NCBI GenBank assembly: GCA_003313425.1
Contig: NHZP01000066.1
Coordinates: forward strand, 1 to 64,000
DNA from: Pseudopyrenochaeta lycopersici
Lineage: Eukaryota > Ascomycota > Dothideomycetes > Pleosporales > Pseudopyrenochaetaceae
Reading direction: 5' to 3'
DNA: 64,000 bases
Part shown: piece after piece, positions 1 through 10,797 of the stretch
Position numbering within the stretch: the first letter of the stretch is position 1
Layout of the letters: every line of letters starts with the position of its first letter
Made by a program: the position numbers and the translations under genes
Notes under the pieces: generated by a model
Databases searched by the model: none
What the model was told of the DNA's origin: nothing
What the model saw: only the letters and a program-made list of their open reading frames with translations

Positions 1-39
1 ATGGGGAAGCCTGAAAAGTACAATGCAATATTCTTCCTA

Positions 40-919
40 TTAAGTTGTTGCGTATACAGACCCTGTGAGGGACAATCTTGTGCCACTAGCGCTGATCAAG
101 AACTGATCGCTCTCCGTTCTTGGCGCAACCATATGATAAGCATATCGCTCGATCCAGTCCTGCTGGTCCATCCACGGCAGAACTGCCTGCAAGAAAGCAT
201 CCGCATCCCCTTCGGTCACACCGAGCTCTGTAATCCAGATTGGTTTGTTGAAAGCTTCATGCAAATTGATCATATACGTTTTGAACGCCTCAGGCTCGTC
301 CCACGCATACCAATGCGCGGCGATAAAGTCAATCTGGCAGTCGCTGCAGCTGGCCATGAAGTCTTTCAGCCAGTCGATGCCTTTACCTGGCTCGGAGCCA
401 CTTGTGACTGCCGGCGAGCCGACCTTAAGGCCATGGACGGCGAAGGGCTCCAGGTGGTCCCGGTGGGCCTTCACGGCTCGAGCAACATCCATGCATGCGC
501 CCCCTCCGCTGTGAAGTTCTTAGCACAAGCACTGTCTATCTCAATACAGGAGCTCACCCGCAGTGGTCAGGTTCATTGAAGCTGAGGACGTGCTTTGATC
601 GATAGTGTCGCTGAGCAAACGCAACGGCGTCGGACCACCCTTGCGTAAATACCAACTGGTCGTCGCGCAACATAGGAACGTATTCGAGATCGATGGCTTC
701 TCCGTCTATGACGCCTTCCCAGTCATAAATCCAAGAGATTTGGTCGTAGCCTTTGAAGTAGTGTGTGTATTCTGCCCCAGGCCTTCCGCGATTCACAGGG
801 TTATTCGCAGCCTTACCAAAGGCAAGACCTCGCTTCCCTCGGATAACGCGAGGCTCTACCGCCTCTGCTCCGATAATACTGGTTAGTCCCGCTAACAATA
901 TTGCAAAGGTAGGCTTCAT
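40..919 (-). CDS. Secreted glycoside hydrolase family 128-like beta-1,3-glucanase
   Basis: Two exons on the minus strand: 919-558 and 508-40, with a 49-nt intron (509-557, GTGAGC...CACAG). The joined frame gives 276 aa. I chose the ATG at 919 because it starts a signal peptide (MKPTFAILLAGLTSIIGAEA) directly; an in-frame codon at 946 only adds nine residues. The splice restores the sequence SFNEPDHCGGGGAHAW, and E116 of NEPD is the expected acid/base. E216 in WITELGV is the expected nucleophile. Length and the FNEPD...ITELG spacing fit GH128 (Asl1-like) single-domain fungal enzymes, which cut beta-1,3-glucan in cell walls. I infer secretion and a cell-wall role. No truncation or stop is visible. 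The neighbour is a gene-free stretch, so context says nothing about regulation. Confidence 0.85.
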
Positions 920-946
920 CGACACGAAAATGAAATCACTGCGCAT

Positions 947-1991
947 GGCCTAAATGGGCGAGGGTGCGAACGACTCATAAACATGAGTTAGTCAACCGGC
1001 AGCAGGGATGACTATCGTGTGTCTAACCGGCTATGGCTACTCTTAGTAAACAATTTATTGATGACAGCTCAGGAAGATACAGAGACCACACGATGAGCAC
1101 ACACGAACTCAATAGCAATGTCCGCCGAATACTCGTCAATCGTTATGCATCCACCCGCAGCGGAACAACCGCCGTAGCGGGAACACAACCTCTAATTAAG
1201 TATTTCGAGTATACCTACGCAGATTTACTGAGTCACAGACATTATCGCACGATTATTCAGCCAATATAGCATATAATAGTAGGTTTCAGCTTGGATAATT
1301 ATGCCAGTCTTAGGCAACTATCGAGGATCCGTATTAGCAACCGTTCGCGCACGATCTCCCTACACGACTTCTCACGCCGCTAGGTTAACAGATCATCGAC
1401 CAATTAGCGGTTTCGTGATATGGTCGCAGCCGAGCACGATGCAGAAAGCTTCGTAGATGCAATTCTCTCCAATTCCGACACGGGCAAACCTGAGGTCATA
1501 TATCTGCCAAAGCAGACATCGATAATCCCCGGAATCAGGTCTGGCCCATTGTGTTCGCATCACTTGTTATCTCCTGCCTAATCACGAGCCTCGATATGTT
1601 CGAGAGTTTCGGAGCTATAGGGCGAAAGTTTGATTAAAAAATTATATACCTCTAGGCTTAGACGACACCTAGCCCGTGGAAGCGAGGCTTCCGGGACGTT
1701 CTCCATTTATAAGGGAGTCGCCGCGTAGCTTATCGCAAGCGGGCCACCCCACCAGCCAGCTTGTGGCACCTTGCAAGCCGCACAACTCAACCACATATCA
1801 GAGGTATATATAGGTATATATATAGATATTCAAGATCAACTAACTTAGCACATGTAGTATCCTTTTGGCACGTACGTGAGCTGTGCCCAGTCTCTCTATT
1901 TGACGCCTCTGACGACTAATCTGCTGCTCAGCATCGTGATGAGTTGATGAGTGGTTATCCAATACCGGATTAGCTGAGCCCCCTTCTTGAG
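947..1991. other. Gene-free, fairly AT-rich interval
   Basis: No open frame here resembles a protein family. A TA-rich simple repeat lies near 1803-1828. The 78-codon open frame at 1033-1269 has no recognisable motif and I do not call it. Confidence 0.5.
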
Positions 1992-2640
1992 CTAATTATC
2001 CGTCTCAATGATTGAGGCGGGTGATGAGATTTTGTGATGTCGAGACTTATCACATATTATCTTTGATTGAGGTTCAAGGTCACGTTCGCCACTTGGTGTC
2101 CTGGCCTCCCAGAGGGACTCAATACGACCTGGAGGTGTTGGCGTACGGAGCTGGACGCTGAGCTTTGACAGGAAAATGTCTGGCTGGAGAGGGACAAGTC
2201 CTGCGCCTCGAAAGACAGAGTAGATATTAGCTGCTGTGAACGCGCGATCAAAAGCTCTCTTGTATGCTGTCAAGAATTCGAGTTTAGTGACGTGGTTGAT
2301 GAGGCTTCGGATCAGGCCTTCCACTCACGGCTGTACGCCTTCTATAATGGAGAGAAGCAGCCGAAGTCAAGTTGCTGGAGCAGATGGGATGAGTGAGATG
2401 GCATGCAGAGCGTGTAGATGTTACAGGTCTCTTCGAAAGTCATGAGAGTGGGGCTCTCATGACTGTCAAGGATCAGAAGCCGACGTGCACCTACATCCCG
2501 ATTCTTTGTATACCCACCAAAGTACTTGAGCCACTCAACTCTATGTCTACTTGTTGTCCACCCATCCGAGGGCATATCTGCAGTAAACTGTGGTATTCCA
2601 GGTTAAGCGTGATTTCGTGATGAAGACACTCAGTACAGAT
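1992..2640 (-). pseudogene. Degenerate Fot/pogo-type transposase remnant
   Basis: Two minus-strand frames hold pieces of a DDE_1 transposase. Positions 2575-2342 carry GWTT...EWLKYF, RRLLILDSHES and CMPSHSSHLLQQLDFGCFSPL-type blocks, matching the catalytic centre of the intact element at 14.8-16.5 kb. Positions 2324-1992 carry the following region (KLEFL.AYKRAFDRAFT, GAGLVPLQPD, TPTPPGRIESLWEARTPS). A frame change lies between them near 2330, and the glycine after the second catalytic Asp reads Ser. The N-terminal DNA-binding half is missing and I see no terminal inverted repeats. It is a different Fot lineage from the 14.8-kb copy, judging by its divergent C-terminal region. Inactive. Confidence 0.75.
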
Positions 2641-2913
2641 AAGCCCTTGAAATTAAGGTCTCTGTCCCGAAACTTTCTGCGCTTTACGATTGTTCTTGAT
2701 TTTCTTCTTGTGTTCGTTAAGATAGAACGCATGAAACATGTCTCAAGATTTGTGATTGCTGCTTGTCAGCGATATGGATCGTAACAGGCTCCTTTGTTGC
2801 CTACATTACGCAATGTCGTAATGGGTGTTCGAGACGCTTACATATCACTACTCATGTTAAGGCCATAGTCCCCCAGCAGCGGTCAATATACTACAATACG
2901 AACACAGATCAAT

Positions 2914-3789
2914 ATGATCACCCAAAATGAGGTGTTCGAACTAATTCAATCCCAAACGAGCAATAAGGGTAAGCCAATAGCTCTTTCAAGTGATCAGGTC
3001 ACTGGCCTATTGATGCAATTATACGACGAGAATCTAATTGGCGATCGACACTTCTACTCACAGGACAAACACGGTCTCCCAGTTGCCAAGATTTCTATAT
3101 CTATAAGCGGCAAAGCTGCTTACTGCACGGTTGCGCGCGCAAACGTGTTCAACAAAAAAGACTGGGCAAAGGTGGAGCAGATGAAGGACTTCAAAGGCCA
3201 GAAGTGGCCACCAACGGCTATCAAGCATCTTCTACACCCCTCAGAGGGCGAGGAATGCGTCAAGTGTGAGAAAAAGGACCAACGTTGCCATTGCAGTTAC
3301 AAAACCTGGCAAGCGAGCATGCACGACTTTTGGATGAACAACATTTCCCTTCGACCTGTCAACAGAAAAGGCATCGGAGGGTTTGCCAGGAATCTAATTT
3401 CGGCAAAAACACGTATTGGCGAGTATACTGGAATGATCTTGCCTGGAGCTGATGACCTTCCGGCCGATCGAATGCAATACCACTCTGAAATCTGCATCGG
3501 AGACTTCGACGAGTGCGATGAGACAGTAATCTGTGCTTGGGTGGATTCGACAACAACAGGGTCAGTAACTCGTTTCTTCAATCATTCTTGCCAACCAAAT
3601 GCCGAGATCTTCGAAGGGCGATGTGGCATGGGATATCGTATTTTATATGTTGAAGCAACGGAAGATATAGAAGAGGGTCATGAGATCACGATCGATTACG
3701 GAGACAAGTGGTACACACAGCCAGATGACCTGTGTCACTACGGGAGTGGCTACTGCAAGAACCCAGGTGCTGTTCGACTCCCGGTGTAG
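2914..3789 (+). CDS. SET-domain protein (probable protein lysine methyltransferase)
   Basis: One 291-aa exon with no stop or frameshift. The C-terminal half is a compact SET domain (about residues 144-265): RKGIGGFARNLISAKTRIGE at the start, the FFNHSCQPNAEIF cofactor-binding block (NHS 223-225), and EITIDYGDKW with the expected Tyr at 262. Cys115, Cys118, Cys125 and Cys127 before it could bind zinc, and CHYGSGYCKN after it is a short post-SET-like Cys pair. Residues 1-110 are unrecognised. The family transfers methyl groups from S-adenosylmethionine to lysine; the substrate is unknown. The ATG at 2914 is the first in frame. It sits between a dead transposon and an empty region and could itself be an accessory gene. 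Confidence 0.85.
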   Translation: MITQNEVFELIQSQTSNKGKPIALSSDQVTGLLMQLYDENLIGDRHFYSQDKHGLPVAKISISISGKAAYCTVARANVFNKKDWAKVEQMKDFKGQKWPPTAIKHLLHPSEGEECVKCEKKDQRCHCSYKTWQASMHDFWMNNISLRPVNRKGIGGFARNLISAKTRIGEYTGMILPGADDLPADRMQYHSEICIGDFDECDETVICAWVDSTTTGSVTRFFNHSCQPNAEIFEGRCGMGYRILYVEATEDIEEGHEITIDYGDKWYTQPDDLCHYGSGYCKNPGAVRLPV

Positions 3790-5533
3790 CAGTGCTGAAA
3801 CCAAAGTAATGAAGGGTGCGTTCAAACCCACCTTATCAGTGCAGCCGCATCGACGATGGTTGTTGTAAAAGGTTGGTTGTCTGAGGGCTAAATCGTGTTA
3901 CATTCCATCACGTTGCCGCATGTTGCCGTCCCGATTGAGGCCCGCGTCTCTCCCCTTCCTCATGCTCGTGGCAAATTGATATGTCGGGGAGAGACTAACG
4001 TAACCCCCTGTACAACCCTGAGACCAGCCGTGAATGCCGCTCGTGCAGCGGTATACTGGTTTTTTTTCTAGAGTGCCATCACAGTGTCCCATTACGACGC
4101 TTGTTCATGATTGCGAGAAGAGGTCGTCTGATGGGGCTTGACCAAGTACTATACATCTAACGTTAGCAACCTGAGGACATAGTGTATGTAATGCAGATTG
4201 CCACGACGATTGGCCTATTGAGTGTGATTGAACGTACGCACAAGCAAGCTACAAAGTGATGTGACTTTGAGGTACAATGCCAAGTGACTTAGTAAGACAG
4301 CCGTCTCATTCTCATATCAGCGGCGCCGCGTCTTCCAGTATCCGTACTGCGCCAGCTAAGCGCTTCGGCCATATGTGCAGAGTGAATGAGACGCAATCAC
4401 TCTGCTTCGCATGACCAACGCTACTGTTCTGCGCCCCGCACGGATGGAGAGAAGTAGGCTGCGGCTAGGTAAGCAGGGTCAGGAGTGGATCGACCCATGC
4501 AAGACCTGCTTCAACGCTGATCCAGGCATCATAAACCTGACGACCTCGCATTGTCAGAGGATGACTACTCATTCCGTTATAAATGCAGAGAAAGCGCATG
4601 TTCGACAAGCATCCTACGACTACAGTAGAATGGGTAGACGCGCGTTCCATTGCGCGTCCAGGCTCTTCTCCACCTTCACGAGCCTGCTGCAGAGCAGAAG
4701 AAGGATTCTCTCGCATCACCACATCCCCACGCTCCTGCTCCGGGCTGCTTGGCAACTCCAGAGGAGACGAATCATTGCCAGTGAAGCTGGGAGTGAGCAT
4801 CGCATCACCTCTTCTAGCCGTCAAAACCGTGATGGACTCGGACCACGGGCTCGTTGCGCCCGGATACCACACAGGACATAGGGGAGGGAGCGCACCGGCA
4901 CTAGACTCTCGTTGTCACCACTGAAGGCCACGTGGAGTCGCAGCAACCACACGTAAAGTCGTGCTGGAGACTTGCACGGCCTGGATGAGAGATGGAGGCG
5001 TGCACTGCGCCCACTAAAGACCGCAAAGGCCGCCCTGAGCGATGGCATTCGGCTCCATGGGAAGTTGCAGCGGCAAGCATTCCTCAGGGACCAGTTGGCA
5101 GGACTGTAGAACAGGACCGAGGCTACGAGAATAGATCATTTGCCAACACCTGTCGATGAGTGAGGAACAGTTGGTCTATCGTACTTTACTTGCCATATAC
5201 CCACATGCTAGGGTTTAGGCTTCGCTCTGATGCGTCAGACGAGATGTCGACGTCGAGACTAGCAGATGGCCGCCATCCATGGATGAGGTGTAAGCAAGGC
5301 TTGCGGGCTACCGTGTGCCACACTCCCACCATACTTGACGTAAGCTTCTTAGCAACGCTGACTACGAGCACGGATTCCTCCGATCCACTGCGATATATTT
5401 ACGGCAGATATCTGAGGATGCATTGTGCTGTAGGCATCGAGCTTTGCCAACCGCTCTATATATACCTAGGAAATCTGTCCCTTCCTTGCACAGTGGTACC
5501 AGAAGCGACACGGGCCGGTTCCTCCGTTGCGCA
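3790..5533. other. Interval without a supported gene
   Basis: A minus-strand open frame at 4465-4872 (135 codons, Ser/Glu-rich) overlaps a plus-strand open frame at 4411-4881. Neither shows a known domain or an intron linking it to other exons. An undetected N-terminal exon of the channel gene downstream could lie in the last few hundred bases. Confidence 0.4.
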
Positions 5534-7176
5534 ATGCAGACTGGTCTTGTATCTAGGTCAGCTATCCAACGATACACATTCTATATAGCGCCGTTGGCCT
5601 TCGTCCTCGCCATTCCGATCATTGTTTCCTTTTGGAGAGACGAGCATCACACAATCGCAGGAACAGACGAGAGGAAATTCTGGATCACACTTGAGTCTAT
5701 TTGGCTGAGCCTCGGGATATGTAGGGCCGTGGCTTTTGTGCTGCCGAAAGTCGTGAAGAAGTTCCGTGCGAGCCCGGGAACATCAGGATGTGAGCATCCT
5801 CTGGAAGGCCTAGGCACTCCTCTATCGCTAGTGCTGTGGATGATCCTCAATCAATTTACCTTTGCATTGGTAAGCTGTACTTGCCAACCGTGAAGAGAGC
5901 ACTGACCCCATGTTAGTTCATCCACACGGACCGCGTCTGGAGGCAGACCATACAGTCAATCCTGAAGGCTCTGATGATATGTTCCTGTATTCTCTTGGCC
6001 AAGCAAATGGTGATTCAGACGATTCGCAAGCGCCAGCATCGCAGAATAGCGGAGAGCAAGCCCGACATCTCGGACCTGGTCATCCTCTCCGCCGTTGCTG
6101 GACCTAAGCTAGACACGAGCCATGACACATCGGCAAGAGAGCTCGGAAGGCAACCCCGTGATAAGGAAATGTCGGCTAAAGGAGTTTGGGGCCCAGAGAA
6201 TGCCCAAAGTGAATTGAAGACCGCCTTGCAGAGTATGGATTCGACAAAGCGGCTCGCTGAACACGTTTCCGAGTCTCTGTCCGAGGACCGCCACTCCATC
6301 GCGCTCCGTGAGTCAGCGGAAGAGGTGCTAACATGCCTTGGCCAAGAGGAGAAGGAGCTTTGCGATGTTTGTCTGCCGGACCGCGTCCGGTGTATGTTTC
6401 TCTCGGCTTGCGCAGCAGATGTCCTGCAAGCCATTGACGAGCTCAACACTCTCCTGTGGATTGCCGTCTTCACCATGTGCATGATAGTTTTCGGTCAGTA
6501 TCTTCCTTTCTCCCAATCTTCTAGCCTCCTCGTGACGATTCTAGTCATGTTTCTAAGCCCGAACCTGCTCGACGCACTAGCTACATCCGCTACCGCTCTG
6601 CTGTCGCTGTCGTTCGTGGTCGCCACCACATGCCAAGAGGTCCTTGGCTCGTGCGTGTTCCTGTTCATCAAGCATCCGTACGACGTGGGAGACTCTGTGA
6701 TCATTAAAGGTACGGAGCTCGTCGTCGAGCGCATCTCGCTCCTATACACAGTCTTCACCCATGTGCACACCGCCAAAGTCGTCCAAACCCCTAACATCGT
6801 GCTCAACTGTCTCTGGGTAGACAACATCAGCCGAAGTAAGACCGTCAAAGAGCGGATCTCTGTCTATGTAGCAGTCGAGAGCGGGTCCGCGGCGCTTAGA
6901 GCCCTGGCAGCAAGACTGGAGACATTTTGCAGGTACATCAAAGACGTCGACACTGATGTGAGAATGGCCGCCTGCAGCGAAATGGAGATGCTAGAGCTGC
7001 AGTGTGAGATACAATACAAACGCAAGCAGCCAGGTGCTGGATTCTGCGCGGGTCTTCGGGCGAGGTTCATGGATTCAGTAGTGACAGCGCTTCCTGAAGC
7101 CTCACGTCCGAGGTCACACGTCCACATGGCTTCTACAGCCAAGATGATCTATGCGCAGGACAAGACGAATGCGTAG
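5534..7176 (+). CDS. MscS-family mechanosensitive ion channel (fungal Msy-like)
   Basis: Exons 5534-5869, 5917-6493 and 6545-7176 give about 514 aa. Intron 1 (5870-5916, 47 nt) has clear borders. Intron 2 (6494-6544, 51 nt) is open and in frame, but removing it restores a continuous pore helix (MIVFVMFLS...ATALLSLSFV). Hydrophobic segments include YTFYIAPLAFVLAIPIIVSF, FWITLESIWLSLGICRAVAF and PLSLVLWMILNQFTFAL. The MscS signature follows: TTCQEVLGSCVFLFIKHPYD then VGDSVIIKG...VERISLLYTVF. The family releases solutes under hypo-osmotic stress in endoplasmic reticulum or plasma membrane. The first in-frame ATG gives a very short N-terminus compared with fungal relatives, so upstream exons may be missing. 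The EF-hand that usually precedes the pore in fungal members is not recognisable. Length after the pore is shorter than usual. Confidence 0.82.
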
Positions 7177-8297
7177 GGCCACTATGCCTACAAGAGCTTT
7201 GTGGGCGTTTCTTGCGACATGCCCGCATGTCAGGCGAGAGTACACATCAGAAGAGGGGAGTACTGTGGCTTCGCATCGGACGGCGAGAGCATTGTGTTAA
7301 GCATCGACAGCGCTTCGGTGTATGGAAAACCCATATCCTTTACATGAAGCGTGAGCACCCCTATGTAGCATGTAGTACCGCAATGTAGTATGTAGCACAA
7401 AGAAGACTGCGGCGAGGGAGTCTGTGCTGACCTGGTTCTTGGGTCACATTGCCACCGAACTTCACCAACTCGCGGTCTATCTACGGCGATACCTGCTTCC
7501 GTCTTCCGGAAGTCTTCTGAAATGACTTCATCTAGACGTACAGATGCCCGTTTGGCGGGGACTTACGGCTCCTTGCTGCCTCTGATGGCATGGCGGTGTG
7601 CTTGTGGTGCTTCATCATCGAGCCTCTCTCACTCACATATACAAAGAAGCCCCCATTCTCCACTTTCCAACGTGAGAGCTAAAGCTGTGATGTCGATGTT
7701 AGACCTGTGCTGCGGCGCATCGTTACATGCACGCGGATCAGTACCTGGATCTGGACAGAGGCCGGCACATCTTGCATGGTTGCCTGGCAGTGTAATTGAT
7801 CGCCATACCCTGCCGATGCACAGAGAAAGTCAGTCATTGTTGTTGGTTCAAGTGCATGGGACGCGTGGACCGGGGTGACGTCCAAAGCACCGCTCGTGCG
7901 GCTCGCTCGTGCTTAACGTAACGTTAGCTCGCTCGACGCTACTGCGGGCCTACACATCGCAGGGGTACAGCCTGCGCGGTGGCCGGCATCTCGCGCTGCA
8001 CTGCTTCATGCGTGCTGTCATGCCATGAGATTGCATGTAGTGCTCTCGGTGTGGCTGGGGGAGAAGATGTCCACACGTCCCACAGCCACTTCCTCGGTCT
8101 ACCATGCTGTCTCTACAGTACTGTCACTACGACTAAGCACAGTAAGTTATGTGATCTGTCTGCGCCGCGCTCTGCTCTTTCAAATGGGTTGCTCTTGGCG
8201 ACCATGCGCCCTGAACGATAGGCGCGGCAGAGTGGGTCAGCCAAGGGTAACGTTGACGAGCACGGTCTTAAGAGGTCGCAGGACAGAGGTTGCATGT

Positions 8298-8373
8298 CCA
8301 GACAAATAGCTCGACAGGTCATTCCAGATAATAGCTCGACAGGCCATTCCAGACAACAGCTCGACAGGTCGTT
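8298..8373. repeat. Tandem repeat, three 25-26 bp units
   Basis: Units at 8298-8323, 8324-8348 and 8349-8373 share the core agctcgacaggtcatt with two to four differences each. Confidence 0.85.
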
Positions 8374-9859
8374 GTAATTTTCAGATCAAATCATCTCCTT
8401 GAGCGCTCGAATGGGCTGACAGCGTGATATTCCTCCGGAGCACGTCACTTGTGTAAGACCCTGAATAGTACGGTTCGTGCCACTGGGATGCCCCCTGTTT
8501 CCTGTGTTTCTTTGGCTCCGGCACTTCACTCGTCTGCATCGCTGTCCGTGCACTTGTAAGGGCGTTGGCACCCGTCGCGCTGACCGAATACGCGCTAGAG
8601 GCAGAATGTCCGGACATGTCGAAGCACAACCTCATCTGGGTTTCCATCTTCTAGCCATGCAATGCTAGTATGATCGTTCACCTCATTCCCATACCGTGTC
8701 GGCCGCACTCGCTCCAGTTTTCGCAGTCCTGATCTTCTCAACGCACGGCTCATGCGATGGGTGACCTGCCAGATTACTGCTAGCGTTCTACCAGGGTTAT
8801 GCTGCAATCGGTTCTACTGTTTATTACTGCATGATTCGAACTATTGATTTTTGTGCACACGTAGATGGTTGCCTTGCAATGACAAAGTACATAGTCCGTA
8901 CAGACGTAAGAGGAAGACTATTATGCTATCCGGTAATTCGGACACATGACGATGGAGACCCCTGTCGTGCGCCACGACTGACATGCACAGGCATCGCACC
9001 GGCTGTACGCTGAGATCGAAGAGAGCGCCGAATCTGGACACTGACTGTGGTCGTGACCAGACCTCCTAACCTGCAAGCTTGGAAGCTGCAGCTTCCGACA
9101 TCCCGTGATCGCTGATGGCTTTCTCACAACAATCCCGGAGGACAATGAGGACGATGAGGACCACATCTGGAGTGATGCAATCTGGCTTTACTCACATATC
9201 CATCATCCCGTGCTCTCTGCACAAAACGCCCCATTGGCCGTCTTAGTAGGATCCCCGTAATCTTTGACTCGTCTCTCTCCAAAGCCTTACTTTGCAGCTG
9301 ACAATTGTCATAGGCATTGCATGCGGCTAGCTCGGATTATATTATATTCACACTCCCTTTGTAATTTGTAATACTAGGTCTACATGTCATGTTGCAAGAC
9401 TCTATTATGCAAATGACATGATAATAAAACAATGACTTGCTAGCGTCAAGTCATACTATTCTCTTTAGATGATTGCCTGTCCGTACTGGGATTTTCGTGA
9501 CAAGATTGGCTTGCGTCTGCTGAGACCGTAAGATAATCAATATTGTCCATAACTTTATCGCAAGCTGGCTCTCGGTGCAGATCTGCAACACACTGCAATA
9601 AGCGCTGACGGGAACAATGAGATGCCATACTTCGCCACTGTAATACCTTTTACTACTATTGCGGATCGTTCATCGCGGATGGTATTACGACGAAGGTTCG
9701 CCACCGTGTGACCTTCCAGTCATTGTTCTAGTACGTGATTGACGAGGGCCAATGACTTGGCAACTGGCGCGCAGAATTATCGTCAGACGCCTACCTCATG
9801 TCATTCTTCTCCGTGATGTGACCGCCGTTCCATCAGCGAGTAATTATGTGATTTTTTTC

Positions 9860-9921
9860 CTTTGTCGCGTGTCGTAATTCTCCTTTGTCGCGTGTCGTAA
9901 TTCTGCTTTGTCGCGTGTCGT
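9860..9921. repeat. Tandem repeat, 23-bp unit, about 2.7 copies
   Basis: Units at 9860, 9883 and 9906 each begin ctttgtcgcgtgtcgt. The first two are nearly identical and the third is cut after 16 bases. Confidence 0.85.
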
Positions 9922-10547
9922 GTACGATCGTTGTCATTCGAAAAACAGCCACCTGGAATGACCTTGGCGTAATTGAGGTTATGACAATCACTGTCAGCAA
10001 GCGCGTAATAGTCCGGAGGGCGAATACTTATAAGCTCCCACGTTTTCTCTCCTCGCCATCTTCATGATCCCATTTTCCTCGCACGATCCTCCGCATGAGG
10101 CAAGTACCCTTGTCCATCCATGTTGCAAAGAAACTGATTACACATCCAGCCAGCATGTCGAGGCTGCGATTGGACGGAAGACAAGCCTCTTCCATCGCAG
10201 GTCGTCCTTTGCAGATCGTCCTTTGCGCTGTGCCACGGCGGCTCCCTCAGACCAACGCGTGTCGTGGTCGTGGTTGGGTGCTGGGAACGGTATGGTTCGG
10301 GGTGTCACGATACCCTGGCGTGTGTCCTCGCTTCCAACCCCACCTGCATTGCTTCTCTAGCTCCCACCCGTTGGCGCCATGCTAACCACATCTGCCCCAC
10401 AGGTACCCACAAGGAGCATCCGCGCTGTTTGCAAGACACCCTGGCACGCTCGGCGTGTTCCCTAGCGTTGGCAACCAGCATACACTGCGCATGCAACGTG
10501 TCCGACTGCGCCACACCCCTCTTTGCTACGGCCGCCATGGAAGTATA

Positions 10548-10795
10548 CAATCCTTAGCGGAAGCGGCTTCTCCTCAAACGCAGACGCAGCGAAGTTTGCG
10601 CCCCACGGCAGGCAGGGATCATGGCAGCCCCCCTAAGAGACTCGGCGTAGCGTCGACTAGTCAGGACACGCATGTGCGTTGTTTGCTCGACGCTACCCTG
10701 AGTCTGTTAGGTGGGCTGCCATGATCCCTGCCTGCCATGTGGCGCAAACTCCATTGCGGCTGCGCTCGAGGCGAAGCCGGTTTCGCCTAAGACTG
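10548..10795. mobile_element. Fold-back MITE with ~100-bp inverted arms and TA flanks
   Basis: The left arm (10548-~10660) and right arm (~10688-10795) are imperfect inverted copies. The best block, aagtttgcgcc...ggcaggcagggatcatggca, is almost identical in both arms, and gtagcgtcga closes the inner ends around a ~27-bp loop. The outer ends read caatccttagcgg and, on the other strand, cagtcttaggcg. TA dinucleotides at 10546-10547 and 10796-10797 fit a Tc1/mariner-type target duplication. There is no coding capacity; it would depend on a transposase supplied elsewhere. Confidence 0.75.
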
Positions 10796-10797
10796 TA

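Larger units (their letters stand above)
7190..10547. other. Long gene-free interval
   Basis: Many short overlapping open frames on both strands, none with a domain or a consistent exon chain. The only structure I can support is two short tandem repeats (8298-8373 and 9860-9921). The segment 9380-9800 contains loose copies of gtcat/gtaatt words resembling the minisatellite at 13.7 kb, but too degenerate to call an array. Confidence 0.5.

Noticed and set aside
1..579. Plus-strand open frame of 192 codons at the window start
   Set aside because: Antisense to the second exon of the GH128 gene, whose splicing and catalytic motifs are clear.
7522..7878. 118-codon plus-strand frame in the 7-10 kb interval
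   Set aside because: No domain, no exon partners and composition like the surrounding noncoding DNA.
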